From Paraspadella gotoi (Eukaryota > Chaetognatha): a stretch of 64,000 nucleotides of DNA. How positions within the stretch are numbered: position 1 is the first letter of the stretch; every line of letters begins with the position of its first letter. The stretch is from positions 16,935,139-16,999,138 of the forward strand of contig CM119264.1 of assembly GCA_051294375.1 (NCBI GenBank). Reading direction: 5' to 3'. This document shows positions 49,442 through 61,478 of the stretch, piece by piece. The notes under the pieces were generated by a model that was given only the letters and a program-made list of their open reading frames with translations, was not told the DNA's origin and did no database searches. A program made the position numbers and the translations under genes.

Positions 49442-51262
49442 TGATCAAAATATTTTTTTTTAAAAAATGGGTATCTTCAACAGAGTAAGTTTGAAAAGAG
49501 ACGAAACTCGTAAAATCCCAAGGATGACTATTTTTGAGGGAATTAAAAGTAGGACCATAAGGCAAAATGAGCGGTCAACCAAAAATCTAGGGACGACGAT
49601 ACGAACGACGACCGCGAGCGAACGACTGAATTCGCTCGCGTCTCTTCGATGTCCAATTTTCTCATCAACGATCGTCACTCTTCAACTTACGTTTCACTCT
49701 CCCAAATTACTCCACTTCTCTCATATTTGTTTATCAGCACATAAATATCTCTTAGACTATCACTTATTACATATTTTTTTACAATAGTTTACTGTTGCTC
49801 GGGCGTTAATAATCTAAAAATTATGGAGAATACTTGAGGCCTTAAGGCCGTCGGGCTTCCATTCCTTCTTTTAAATCAAACCTCGCATTCTCCTTTTTCC
49901 TTCTATTTTTAAATGCTGGTAAGTCAAGCACAAAGCCCCTTTTTGATTGCCAAAGCTTGTTTCATTGCTTTGCTTTTTCTTCGTCGCACCCTTGCGTCAT
50001 TCTTTTAATCCTCGTTCCTTTCATGAATATTCTATTCTACCATAACCCCATAATTAGAGAAGAATTATCGACTTAATTACATTTTTTTTCTTTTCTTGCT
50101 AAAAACTTGTTTCTTTCTTACTTTCAATTTGTCTTTCTTTACTGCGGTTTTTTTCTTTTTCCCCTTTTCCACCCTTCTTCCGCTTTCTCACCCTCTCTCT
50201 TCTCGCGCTCTTTTTTTCCCCTCGTTTTTTTCCCTAATCTAAATTTTTCGACGGAAATTCGCTTCCTGGCTGCCGACGTGTTTGTATATGCTGCCAGAGG
50301 CTAATGAGAAAATGGGGAGACCTCGGAGTCGCTCGCTGTTGCTGTGGCGGCGGCGGCGGCGGTGGTGGGAGGAGGAGGCGTGGCCGTCGTAACGGCGCGA
50401 ACTCCGACGTTCGGTCGGTTGCTGCAGCAGAGCTTCAGGCCGGTGCAGCAGTATCTCATCAACAGGCAGCTGCGGGAGTCAGCATTCCATCTCCCTCACT
50501 CTCGTCTTTCAGTTTCACTCACCCCTTCTCAACCACTCCCCTTCTTCTCTTTTCAAGTCCTCCCCATCCGTGCTCTGGAACCCGACTATTACTAGACGGT
50601 TATGATGATTCTAGAGCCTCTGATTTTTTTTTCCCCCAAGTTTTTTCTTTTCCATTTTTTTTCTCTCTCTTCTTTTTTCTTTTGACTCCCGAGAAGAAGA
50701 GACGCAAAGGAGAGAAGATGAAGGAGCAAGGCAGAAGGAAGAGAAAGTTTCGACAACAGAGAGCCAATCCTAGAATCTATTGAGGAGTAGCAGTCAAGGA
50801 CTTTTATTGAGAAAAATTAAAATAGGAAATTCGAAATAGCCCCCCCCCCAAAAAAAAAACATGCAAATTTAATTCTCCTTTAACCGTGAAGAAATCGAGG
50901 ATATTCGTTGGCACAATCAGCATCTCCGGCTCATAACATAACTAACTAAATCGCGTTTACTAAAGAGAGAAGCCCTTTCTCCCCAGCAGATTTATTAGAA
51001 TCGATCTACGTTCTCGGAATCGCTTGTTCACCAACAAAATCCTTGAGGCTCAACCGTGAAGGAAAGCTCACGTCACAAACATTAATGGCAAAGGCCTAGA
51101 TTAATTGGCCTAGATTAATTTTAAAACCATTATATAAGAAACAAAAAAATAATTTATTGGTACATTTGATAATGACATTATTTGTGGTTAAAGGCAGTAA
51201 ATGATCTAGGATATTCTTACGTTATTAGACATCTACCTGGGATTAAATGGGTTAAAATTATG
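49442..51262 (+). repeat. Direct duplication C, copy 2
   Basis: Second copy of 47618-49416. It continues without a gap into unique sequence at 51263. Confidence 0.93.
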
Positions 51263-51325
51263 CCAGCATACCACCATATCGTAACATAACCAACAGCAGA
51301 GTTTGGGAGAAGAGAAAAGAGAGAT

Positions 51326-51329
51326 AGAG

Positions 51330-51387
<58 letters not shown>
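51326..51387. repeat. (GA)n microsatellite
   Basis: Pure for most of its length. Confidence 0.95.
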
Positions 51388-51390
<3 letters not shown>

Positions 51391-51546
51391 CCATATTTAC
51401 CCTCCTCGTTCCTCCGCCAGAATCTCAAAGGAAAAAGTAAAGGTCTAATACTCTTAATGACTTTTAGTCCGTTTATTCATTATTGTTTGCTCTGGCTTCT
51501 CATTTATCTCTCTCTTTCTTTCTCGCTCTATCTCTCCGTCGCTATG

Positions 51547-52271
<725 letters not shown>

Positions 52272-52286
52272 GTAGTGACAGTTGAG

Positions 52287-52415
52287 ATGGCGTTAGAAAA
52301 GCTGGGGTTTGAAACTGAGGTCGTCTCAACCGATGGCGTTGAAGCGACGACGCCGACGACAACCACGACGACGACAACGACTGCAGCGACGACGATGCTA
52401 ACGACGTTAACGAGT
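52287..52415 (+). CDS. Possible first exon with Thr-rich tail, unknown
   Basis: The ATG at 52287 has a purine at -3 and G at +4. The frame reads MALEKLGFETEVVSTDG and then a Thr run from an ACG/ACC repeat, and reaches a GTACGT donor at 52416 in phase 0. A pyrimidine tract and CTAAAG at 52271 would allow an exon start upstream. The next exon-like segment (52922) needs a one-base overhang, so the two cannot join directly in frame. Function unknown. Confidence 0.22.
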
Positions 52416-52921
52416 GTACGTGACGTTGGTTTCTTCGAATATTTTGTTTCAAAGTGGTTTCTTATGAATGTCATAAACGAAATTTTTTTCCTAATGAGAC
52501 TTCGAGCAGGACTTGTTTTTCAACAGAATTCTTCATTAAATTTATTAATTTATAGATATTGTGTTGTCTAGTAAAATAACGTTATCTTATTTCAGATTTT
52601 TTTTTTCATGGTTCGCGATACGAGTTAAAAAAAAAGATTTTGAGAAAGGAAACTGGAATCATTATCATCTTTCTTAAATTCAAAAGGCTATCGACTACGT
52701 ACGTATATAAATTACAAATCTTTCTCTTTTCATAGAAAAACTTACCTTCTTTCCCAGTATCAATTTCCGATCCACAAACGAACACAATCATGATAACTCG
52801 TTGGTTTTCTTTCTTTTTTCAAAACCGATACTCCAACCAAAGGTATCGAGAAAAATAACTCTGTTGTTAGAAAGGAAACATCCACTTGTGTTTTTTTGTT
52901 TTTTCCGGTTTGTTTTTTCAG

Positions 52922-53060
52922 CTCTGGTTCGAACCATGCAGTCCATGTTGACCAAACAGACCAGCGAACGCCCGCTTAGCAAAAAAACGAAGGAAAAAAT
53001 CGTCTTCCATTTAGCGGCGAGGGGTAATGGCGCTGAAAGCGGCTTCAAAAGCACGATACG
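52922..53060 (+). CDS. Possible internal exon, unknown product
   Basis: A strong acceptor (T-rich tract of more than 30 bases, then TTTTTTCAG) lies immediately before 52922, and GTATGT at 53061 is a consensus donor. The 139-base segment is open in one frame: LVRTMQSMLTKQTSE, KKTKEKIVFHLAARG, AESGFKSTIR. It is Lys/Arg-rich and hydrophilic, with no transmembrane segment. The ATG at 52936 has A at -3, so it could also be a first coding exon. No partner exon was matched by phase. On the minus strand a short exon-like segment (52746-52791) competes for the region. I do not recognise the family. Confidence 0.38.
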
Positions 53061-53264
53061 GTATGTTAATGTAGATGCTTAATCGGTTTCGTATCGGACG
53101 GAGAGCCAGCGTTCACCGTCGGCATGGGAATCGCCGAAAATGAACCCCGATTATGAGTGGATGGCATGGAGGCCGGCGGAGGCTAGAATGTCAATGGCAT
53201 TATCTGCGGTGTTGGGGAGGACAGAGAGACCGCAAAGACGCCGAGAATGGTGATGCCATTAGCG

Positions 53265-53430
53265 CCAGTAATGAGGAGTGGTGGCGCTCAGGATGCCATA
53301 GATGCTAGTAATGAGGAGTGGTGGCGCTAAGGATGCCATGGATGCCAGTAATGAGGAGTGGTGGCGCTCAGGATGCCATGGATGCCAGTAATGAGGAGTG
53401 GTGGCGCTCAGGATGCCATGGATGCCAGTG
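53265..53430 (+). repeat. 40-bp minisatellite, 4 copies plus a partial
   Basis: Units begin at 53265, 53305, 53345 and 53385 and share CAGTAATGAGGAGTGGTGG, CGCTCAGGATGCC and ATGGATGC, with one to four changes each. A shortened unit starts at 53425. The period is not a multiple of three, so it does not encode a repeat protein. Confidence 0.95.
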
Positions 53431-53519
53431 GTGGCGAAAATGACGATAATACGATGATACTTGATAGTGGTTCGGCCTCGTTCTGAGGGTTGAGAAAGAC
53501 CTACGTAAAAAAAAAAAAC

Positions 53520-53581
53520 ATTAAGTATTATATATTACATATTATATTATATATTATATATTATAATATAATATAATATAA
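53520..53581. repeat. TA-rich low-complexity array
   Basis: ATATT/TATAA repeats. Confidence 0.9.
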
Positions 53582-53769
53582 GATGACGACAATGATGACG
53601 ATGAGTTTGATTTTCACGCTAATATAACCAAACGTTCGTCTCTAACGTTTACACGGCGACGACAACTTGAAGAAGTTCATCTAAAACGAGATCCAACAAA
53701 ATCTCATGAAGCTTCTGAACGAAAGACTCTGAGATGGGAATCAGATGCTACTGGCACCTTTCAGAATTA

Positions 53770-53804
53770 GGTCTCTCTCTCTCTCTCTCTCTCCTTCTTC
53801 TCTC

Positions 53805-53855
<51 letters not shown>

Positions 53856-53856
53856 T
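53770..53856. repeat. (CT)n microsatellite
   Basis: Interrupted CT array. A (CTC)n tract follows at 53912-53938. Confidence 0.92.
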
Positions 53857-54229
53857 CCTCCATTTTCCATTCCTCGGCGTTTTTTTGCGATTCCCGAGAA
53901 ATCTTCGCCATCTCCTCCTCCTCCTCCTCCTCCTCCTCTAGTTGGTTTTCTTGCCCCTCCTTCACCTCCCATCCCCCTTTCACCTTATCCCTCTCTCATT
54001 TTCATCCTGCAGACGAGGCGACATAAACAATCACCGAAAACGCCCTTTTTTTCCCCAGATTCCGCCTGCATCCGGGGGGCCTGGGGACTGGGGACTTGGG
54101 ACTGGGTATGCGCGATAAGTTTGGAGGAGACATTGCACCGTTTTCTATTACTAAAACAGTATTCCAGTTTATGTAAGAGGAAAGCGGGTATTCAGATGTA
54201 TTGACTATCTTTTTAGTGTTGTCATATAG

Positions 54230-54425
54230 TGACAAGATTATATTGATGTTATTTTTTTGGTCTTGACTTGCAAGCAGTAAAATTAAAAAAATCAATAACT
54301 TCATTTTATTAAAGAAAACGCCTTCGAAAAATAGCGTTTTCTAGAAAAAATGAAGTTATATTAATTCTTATTGCCATATAACTTTATATCTCAAGACCAA
54401 AGAAATAACATCAATGAATAACATT
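54230..54425. mobile_element. Foldback repeat, probable small MITE
   Basis: The left arm from 54241 (TTGATGTTATTTTTTTGGTC) is inverted at 54418 (TTGATGTTATTTCTTTGGTC read on the minus strand). The arms also share AACTTCATTTT and AGAAAACGC, meeting at a loop near 54322-54333. Arms are about 85 bases and imperfect in the middle. No clear target duplication was identified, so it may also be a plain hairpin repeat. Confidence 0.6.
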
Positions 54426-55084
54426 ACTATCTCTTTTTATTAAACAACTACATGGGTTTCCGCAGAAATTATCCTCCCGAATTCCCCTTTTGAACATTGG
54501 TGACTTCTCCCACAAAAAAAAAAGGTTTTTTGTTCCAGTTTCCGACTTTCTGGATTTTGTCAACAAACGACGCCATTGTGATGAGAGGTCTTGGAAGACC
54601 AGAGCGACATCTTGGAAATAGAGAAAGAGGCTTTAGAAGAGAGCAGAAAAAAAAAGTTTACACCGATTATGTTTCATGCGTTTTTGTAAACAATAATGGT
54701 TTTTTACTTTAAAGAATTTCAGTGATTACGATATAAAGGATTATTAAAAGCAAAAAGGAAAAAAAAAATATTGTCGAAAAAGAATTTAAACGTTATAAAT
54801 ACATCTTCGAAAACGACTCCTTACGTCAAGGGCATGCATGCGATAAGAGGAGCGTGAATCAAGGGCAGCTCATGAGAATCTAAATGCATTGAGCATTTGA
54901 GCATTGTGATTACGCATCAAACCTAAAAATCTGCCTTGGTTTCGTTTCAAGCCTCCCGCCCACTCTTTTCGAACCGAGGAGAACCGTGGGCGTCTGTCTC
55001 TTTCGCTTAGTTTGCTGTTATTGCTCTTCAGTTATTTTAGTATAGCGTGAATTTGTAGTCGGGCATTGCATAAGTTCACCGCCT
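54426..55084. other. Non-coding stretch
   Basis: Mixed AT-rich DNA with no supported gene. Confidence 0.45.
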
Positions 55085-55094
55085 ATAAGGATAA

Positions 55095-55312
55095 CACCAG
55101 TCGTGACCCGGTGGCTCATTGAGTAAAGCCATCAGCTCATGACCACTAGGTAGCGTGTTCAATCCCAACCCGGCACCTACCCTACGGGAAGGGTGAGGGG
55201 TGAGGACGGTGGGGGCGTGGAAAACCCTCAAGCAAGGTTCCATGCGTAGACCCGTTCCATGGCAGTTAGAGGGGGTTAAAGAAGTAAGGGTTAGCACTCT
55301 TCAGCCTACTTA
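55095..55312 (+). mobile_element. tRNA-derived SINE
   Basis: The polymerase III A box TGGCTCATTGAG (55112-55123) and B box GTGTTCAATCCC (55155-55166) are spaced as in a tRNA, and CCCGG before the A box can pair with CCGGC after the B box. A non-tRNA body rich in G follows (CCTACGGGAAGGGTGAGGGG, then CGTGGAAAACCC) and ends near TTAGCACTCTTCAGCC. The length of about 220 bases is usual for SINEs. No poly-A tail or clear target duplication was seen. A second copy was not found in this window. Confidence 0.7.
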
Positions 55313-55680
55313 TTAACAATTATCATACTAAATTTACTCCGTTTGATAGTTTCTCTGTAGTCTTTACATCGTGTAATGTACTTAATCAAAACAAAAATTT
55401 TCATTCATAAACAATTAAACATACCTTTATCCGTTTCCTTAAGTCTGCATTAAAAATAAGTGAAAAACAAGGTTGAAATTATTAGATTTAGAAAATTATC
55501 TGCTCACTTTTTTCGCACAGAAATTTAATAGCAGCAAAGCCCAAAACTTCTCGATATTCAAGCGTTAGAGAAAAAAAAAAGAGAGAGAGGGTGAAGAGAG
55601 GATTAATTTGCGTTTGAACTCGTAAAGAAAGCCGTAAAAGACACTCATTCACACGAAAAGAGGCCATAACAGCTGGCGCA
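55313..55680. other. AT-rich non-coding stretch
   Basis: No gene or repeat recognised. Confidence 0.5.
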
Positions 55681-55684
55681 TAAA

Positions 55685-55850
55685 ATCTGAGCCCCAGTCA
55701 TCGCCACCTCCGCCGCCCCGCCCGCCGCACGGTCGCCGCCCCTCCCGCCCCACGCCTCGCGAATAAAACTCCAGAATGGATTGTCTCCGAAACCGAAGCC
55801 GGCTCGGGGACCGAGAAGACGTGCCTCGCCGAACGAGTCTTCCCTCGATT
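55685..55850. promoter_or_regulatory. CpG-dense segment
   Basis: GC-rich, CpG-rich DNA between AT-rich flanks, with a CCG-rich part. It may be a promoter or unannotated exon. No start site could be fixed. Confidence 0.3.
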
Positions 55851-56037
55851 CATTTTTAAAACGTGATCGTCGGAAGAATTTATATTAAGGGGAAAAAAAA
55901 AGAGAGAAGAAATCCCATCGCCCGGTTCTCACGCGCACTCACTGGATTCTGTGAATTCTGAGAATTCTTCTCCAAGCCCGTTACTCTTCCTAGCACGCCC
56001 ACGAAGACACTATCGTCTTCAAGTGAGACGTTTGGAA

Positions 56038-56152
<115 letters not shown>

Positions 56153-56308
56153 ATTCTTCCTTCCTTCGGCCAGAATCCAGATATAATCCCTGATGGTCAA
56201 GTAGAACCCATATTTCTTGCTTCTGCCTCCGAGGAAAGCATTTTTCTTCGCGTTTCGGTCCATTTTAGAAGGAGAGGCCTTCCCTGGGGAATAGGAGAGG
56301 AAAAACGA

Positions 56309-56377
56309 GTGAGAGAGAGCTAACGAGCGAGAGAGAGAGAGAGAGAGAAGAGAGAGAGAGAAGAAGAAGAGAGAGAG

Positions 56378-56412
<35 letters not shown>

Positions 56413-56420
56413 AAGAGAGA
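56309..56420. repeat. (GA)n microsatellite
   Basis: Interrupted GA array, opposite in polarity to the CT array 160 bases before it. Confidence 0.93.
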
Positions 56421-56445
56421 TAGACTAAAAGAAGAAAACGAAAAA

Positions 56446-56583
56446 ATGCTCATAACCGATAAATGGATGTCCTCAGTTCTGAATCCAAAGGCAGAAGGTT
56501 TTATGGGGTTTTATGGGGCGACATTCGACGCTAAGGGCCGAGGAACGGCGGGGAGCATTTTAGAGGGGGGGGTGACGGCCTGA
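56446..56583 (+). CDS. Small open frame, 45 residues, unknown
   Basis: An ATG at 56446 opens 45 codons (MLITDKWMSSVLNPK, FYGATFDAKGRG, SILEGGVTA) to TGA. Composition is protein-like and GC-richer than the downstream DNA, but an open frame this short is expected by chance. A direct repeat TTTTATGGGG (twice) makes part of the peptide. Confidence 0.17.
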   Translation: MLITDKWMSSVLNPKAEGFMGFYGATFDAKGRGTAGSILEGGVTA

Positions 56584-57883
56584 AACTGCCTGTAATTTAA
56601 TTGCAAACGCACCCAAAAAAACGCAGTGAGTTTCACGACATTCGATTCGACAGAAAGTTTAAATTTGATCACATTCCATACTCAGCGAGTAGTGGTATCT
56701 GTGGACAATTAAGATTAGCCAGATCTAAATCTTTTGTTTTTATATGATTATATTTCTCCACTAGAGATGGCTCAACTATTTTTAGCATTTTGTTTATTAA
56801 ACGTTTACCTGTACTTGTAAACTGAATGATTTCAGTCTTGATGTTTTCACCTCATGTTAATAACATTAAAACAATGTTTCTCTCTCATCATGCTTTTATT
56901 TAATTCTCCAAATGTAATGAGCACATTAACTACAATTAAATAATCAAATCAAAACAAATAATGTTTCTAGCCACATATCGAACAACTTATTAAGTACCTA
57001 TCCTGCAGGTTTCGTCGAGGTAATTTTCGTCGTGGTCAACGTCTCGGTCAACGTCGTCGTCCTCGTAATTGTCATCGTCGTTCCGTCAATCCGCGATAAG
57101 TTTTGCTACGTGCTAAGACCGGCTTAGATATCGATTAGGGTTTTTTTAGGGTTAAATCAGATAAGGAGACAAACTTTAAAAATATGAACCCTTTCGAATT
57201 GTTTCATCTTTGAATTGAGCCCCATCACGGTAATCACGAGAAACTTTTTGACGTTCCTAAGAAGGATTAAAAATATTTTGTCTCGGGCGTAATGCAGCAC
57301 TTAAGACGTCAACTATCAAGTAACCGTTAACGTTACAGGATCCGGATGTAAGAGACTTGAAAGGGGATCCGTATGTATAAAAAAAATAATGGAGGCGGAA
57401 GCGAGAATAAAACGTCGGAATAGAGTTCGGAACTCTGGTGACGAAAGGCCGTCGTGGGGGAAATACATTCGGGAAGGTGAAGGCGGCTGAGGGAGGAAGA
57501 GGAAGGGGGGGTGGAGAGAGAGATGAAGGGGAAGGGGGATTGGAGAGGAAGTGAATAGTGGTATGAATCGGTATGAAAGAGGAAAGTGAAAGAAAAGAAA
57601 GGAAAGAAAGCAAAGAAAGGAAAGGAAGACGACGGAAAAGAAAAAGGCTGCCAAGGTGAAAAAGAGAGGGAAAGGAATCATTTGGGAAGGACGAGAGGGA
57701 GGAAGCGAGAAGAGAAGGGAGGAAGATCCGAAGAGAAACGAGGAAAGAGGAAAATAAAAAAAAGGTCAAGGTTTATCGGGTCACCAGTCAAGCGCTGGAT
57801 TGAAGACTCCGAAGGAGGAGCTTGAAAAGAAAGGGTGGGAAGGTGACGATTGGACCGTCATCACATGAATAAACCCGAAAATG
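56584..57883. other. Non-coding stretch with TCG-rich patch
   Basis: AT-rich to 57000, a TCG/GTC-rich patch at 57005-57090, then purine-rich DNA at 57470-57760 that produces Lys/Glu- and Ser/Phe-rich false open frames. No supported gene. Confidence 0.5.
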
Positions 57884-57892
57884 GCGAGAGAA

Positions 57893-57958
<66 letters not shown>
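57884..57958. repeat. (GA)n microsatellite
   Basis: Nearly pure GA array. Confidence 0.95.
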
Positions 57959-57959
<1 letters not shown>

Positions 57960-58244
57960 TGAGAATGCTACGAAATGCTATTTCCCATTTAGGAAAACAA
58001 AAGCCGGAAAAAATCAATGCACATACAGGGAAGCCCGTTTCTCGCACAACTTATAACTTTCTTTGCCCTTTAAAAATTAACATACGTTCGCTCTCAAAAT
58101 ATTTTTGACATTTTTCCTTTTTTTTTAACTGGCGTTTATGTCGTTTTTCTAATTCTCTAATGAAAAAAAGGGCAAAATTTATAGGCTGAAGAAAGTCTCT
58201 TTTTGTAGGCGAAAGATCTCGTAATTCCACCGTCCTTCAAGTAA

Positions 58245-58712
58245 ATGACTCGAGTTTTCGCTTCTCGCAGATTCCTGTTTAACATGAGGGGGGAAAAAAA
58301 GAGGAAGGGAGCGAGAGAGCAAAGCAGACGGTCCCGTGTTCACTCGCACAGTAAAGGCTTAAGATGTCGATTCTTTCCTCACTGTTTTCCCTGTCGTTGT
58401 TGTTGTCTGCGAACTGATCAAATCGAGACTTACATCAAAGGAAAGGTTGAAGAAGCGAAGGTGCGAACTCTCGACCTCCCGAAGTCCGATCTTGAGCGTG
58501 GGAATCCGCGACCGAATCGACGCAGGGGCCTCGCGAGCGAACGCCACCGCGGGTCAAACCCGGACGCGAACCCGGGGTCTCTCGGGTACGACGACCGTGA
58601 CTTGTCCGACCGCGCCCGGGCAGCTCGCTCCTCCTCCTCGTTGCTCGCGAAACTTTCAATTATTCACGCTTCTGGGATGATCGAGAGAGAGGGGAGGTTA
58701 AAGACGAGTTAG
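58245..58712 (+). CDS. Long open frame, 155 residues, unknown
   Basis: An ATG at 58245 follows a TAA directly and opens 155 codons to TAG at 58712. The start is Arg-rich with a Cys cluster, followed by IETYIKGKVEEAK, a GC-rich Arg/Pro/Asp segment (DANPGSLGYDDRD) and a Ser-rich part. An AAG/GTGCGA donor-like site at 58461 might end an exon after VEEAK. Other frames on both strands are also open between 58435 and 58680, because the DNA is CpG-dense. Coding is plausible but not shown. No domain recognised. Confidence 0.22.
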   Translation: MTRVFASRRFLFNMRGEKKRKGAREQSRRSRVHSHSKGLRCRFFPHCFPCRCCCLRTDQIETYIKGKVEEAKVRTLDLPKSDLERGNPRPNRRRGLASERHRGSNPDANPGSLGYDDRDLSDRARAARSSSSLLAKLSIIHASGMIEREGRLKTS

Positions 58713-59261
58713 GAAGGGGGAGAGATGAAAAAGAAAAAGAGCGTGGGAAAGTACCCTTCTTTGTTTGCACTAAAAACTCTCCTAGAGTCAATTCTGCGCG
58801 CAGCGAGAAAGAGAGAAAGAGAGAGAAAAAAAAATGGGGGGGGGGAAAGGAAACGAATTCTGCAAAAGGGATAAATTATTCCTCTTCGAACGATTTTCCT
58901 CTATCAATTATTTCTGTTGGACGATTTTGTTTTCTAAAAAAAACATTTCTGGATCGTTTTATCTCTGTAACTTAGATGATAGTATTGATTGTAATAAGTA
59001 ATATTTATAAGTTTAAATTCAAACAAGTAATTGGATAGCTTTTATTGGTCACTTATCAGTGATATACAGAGAATATAATGCATTCCTTTCTTGTCTTTTT
59101 TCTGAAAAGCTATTCTAAATTACGCACTAAAATTACAATGATACAGATACTATAATAGAAAAAAAAAATAAATGCATAATCCAGAGTAGGAAATACTAAT
59201 TTACCTAACGATTTTCATTTTCTTTTTTGAACGGAAGTTCTTGACGTGAGAAAAGGATGAA

Positions 59262-59498
59262 ATGACGTGTCCCATTGAAACTCGCGAACTAGGTGATTGT
59301 CACGGAGGCGTTAACAACCCTCTGAAGAATCGAGGCAAGGATGAAGTTCTCTTCGTATCTGGGTCGGGTGAAAAGAAGGACTGCCGCTCAACCGATCTCA
59401 AGGTGCGAGAGTTAAGACGAAAAACCTCCACTTCTCACACAGCAACGGATGTCTGTTCGGGAACTTTGGAAAAATTACAATCTCCCCGGACTGTATGA
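59262..59498 (+). CDS. Open frame, 78 residues, unknown
   Basis: An ATG at 59262 follows an in-frame TGA and opens 78 codons of even composition (MTCPIETRELGDCHGG, KNRGKDEVLFVSGSGE, SHTATDVCSGTLEKL). The segment is GC-richer than both flanks. An AAG/GTGCGA donor-like site at 59402 would end an exon after TDLK. No signal peptide or membrane segment is visible. Function unknown. Confidence 0.25.
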   Translation: MTCPIETRELGDCHGGVNNPLKNRGKDEVLFVSGSGEKKDCRSTDLKVRELRRKTSTSHTATDVCSGTLEKLQSPRTV

Positions 59499-59773
59499 CC
59501 GAGAGTGAGTGTGAGTTTGTATTTGTGTGGTAGTACGGATCAAAGAGAAGCGGAGAGAAACTGATCGAGAGAAGCGATGAAAGAAAGAGAAAGAAAAAAG
59601 AGAGCGAGACAGTCACACGGAATAGTTTTTCATCGAAACACCTATGTATTCTTCCTTGTATTTTAAATAATTAAATTGTTAGTTTATTTTTGCATAATTT
59701 TTGAGGTTGTAATATTTGATTTAACCACCGTAAAAAATAAAAAATAAAAATAAATGGCTAATTAAAAATTTAA

Positions 59774-59824
59774 GAAGAGAGAGAGAGAGAGAGAGACAGA
59801 GAGAAGAGAGATGAGAGTAGAGAG

Positions 59825-59870
<46 letters not shown>
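59774..59870. repeat. (GA)n microsatellite
   Basis: Interrupted GA array. Confidence 0.94.
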
Positions 59871-59874
<4 letters not shown>

Positions 59875-60808
59875 AATTGGATTCTATGAAAACGATTAAA
59901 CTAAACGAAAAATGTCACGAACAGAAGTTGGTATTCTGCTACCAATAGCTTCAGCATTTCAAGTGAAAAAAAAAGTAACAGCTTTTCTTTTAATTTGTCT
60001 GAAAGGAAAAGTAAGTAACCCAAGTAAGTAAGCAAGTAACACCTCTGCCAGTTATATTTCTTCGGTTTTTAGATAAAAGTAGTTTGACATCAGTTCTAAC
60101 GCCATCAACGATCCCGGCGGGACTATTCAATTTCCCCCGTCGTTAAAATTCTGCCGAAAGGGGGAAAAAAAGTACGAAATAAAAAAAAAAGAGCATTTCG
60201 TGCTTTGGATGTCACCATTTTCCCTTTCGAGCCGAAACGTCCTTGAAAAATGGCAGAGACGAAGCGAGGAAATGGCGGTGACGTCGGGCGAATTGCCAAC
60301 CGACGCAGTCGACGCTCGGTTCTTAGCTTTCCCCTTCTTTCCTCTTTTTCTTTCTACGACTTCCGCCACCGACTCAACTCTTTCGAATCTTTTCATTTTC
60401 TTTTCTATTTTTTTCCCCAACGAAATTATCAGTAATCTTGCCAATGACTTCCACGGAACGATTGTCGCCGCATTTAGTCTCAGTTTCAACGAGCGCCCTT
60501 TCTTTCATTAACTGCTAAAGGCTAATCTAATGCGCAAGCTTTTTATCATATTCCCTTAAAATTATTTCCTCCCCCTTCATTTTTCCCTTGCATATTATTT
60601 CTTTTTTTATATATCATGAGCAATCCATAAAATTTTCTTTAAACGAGAATGCTCTCTTTTTCATGACTCTCAATCTGTGATATCCTTATCCTTTCTCGTC
60701 TTTAATTCTCTCTCTCTCTCTTCAGCTCTGAAACTTGCGCAAGCCGTAGATGCTTTTCTTTCTGAAATGCCTTCCATCCCGCCTTTTCCTTTTCTGGAAA
60801 CTCTCGGG

Positions 60809-60839
<31 letters not shown>
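59871..60839. other. Non-coding stretch
   Basis: AT-rich, with a GC-richer patch at 60220-60310 holding two ATGGC motifs and a TGACGTCG (CRE-like) site. Open frames on both strands here have no splice support. Confidence 0.4.
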
Positions 60840-61453
60840 GTCCCAACATATTTTTTCTGTCGGTCAGTTGCTCGAGTCGCTTTGCCCGTGAACGAGAACC
60901 GCCCCACCGTCTCGCCCCCCTCCTTTTTTTTCGGTTCTCTTGCCTCTTCGGTCCGCGCCGCAACGCCCGATGGATCGCTGGTAGCCCCCCCCCCACTCCC
61001 GATATAGCTTCCTTCTATCCAACATGGATAATCCTTCTGACCGTTTGTCGTTCAGACAAATACAAATACAAATACATTGACTATCTTTCCCATTTCATCA
61101 CGCAACGCTCCTCGATGCCCCTCACAGTTTTTCCCCCAAATTAAAACGACAGACGCTTCACATCCCCGCTTCCTCGTCCCACGTACCATTCCACCAAAAA
61201 CTCGAACCTCTTAATCGAAGGCCCCAATCCCGACCCCCGTCCCTCCATTGCCTCTTCCGCTTCGTGCAATAAAAATCTTACGATTCTCCGCAATTCAATA
61301 ATTCATGGAAAGACGCCGGACAAATTCGAGATTGGGAAGGGGGGCAAGAGAAGAGAGATGAGAGCGGGAGAGAGCGGAGCGATAGCCCGGCGGAGGGAGA
61401 GAGAAAAAAGGACGAGAGGAGAGAGGGGAAGGGAGGGGAGAAGGAGAGGAGAG
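60840..61453 (+). repeat. Inverted repeat, left arm
   Basis: The sequence from GTCCCAACAT through the A box of TTCAGACAAATACAAATACA to GATTGGGAAGG is repeated in reverse complement at 61479-62003. Base differences are few. Confidence 0.95.
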
Positions 61454-61478
61454 NNNNNNNNNNNNNNNNNNNNNNNNN
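61454..61478. other. Assembly gap (25 N)
   Basis: Exactly 25 N at the axis of the inverted repeat, with GA on the left and CT on the right. Confidence 1.

Noticed and set aside
52746-52791. Minus-strand first exon (MIVFVCGSEIDTGKE) before a GTAAGT donor
   Set aside because: Only 15 codons, no convincing second exon, and it competes with a better plus-strand exon nearby.
53265-53430. CRISPR-like array
   Set aside because: Units are contiguous 40-bp tandem repeats without spacers, in a eukaryotic context.
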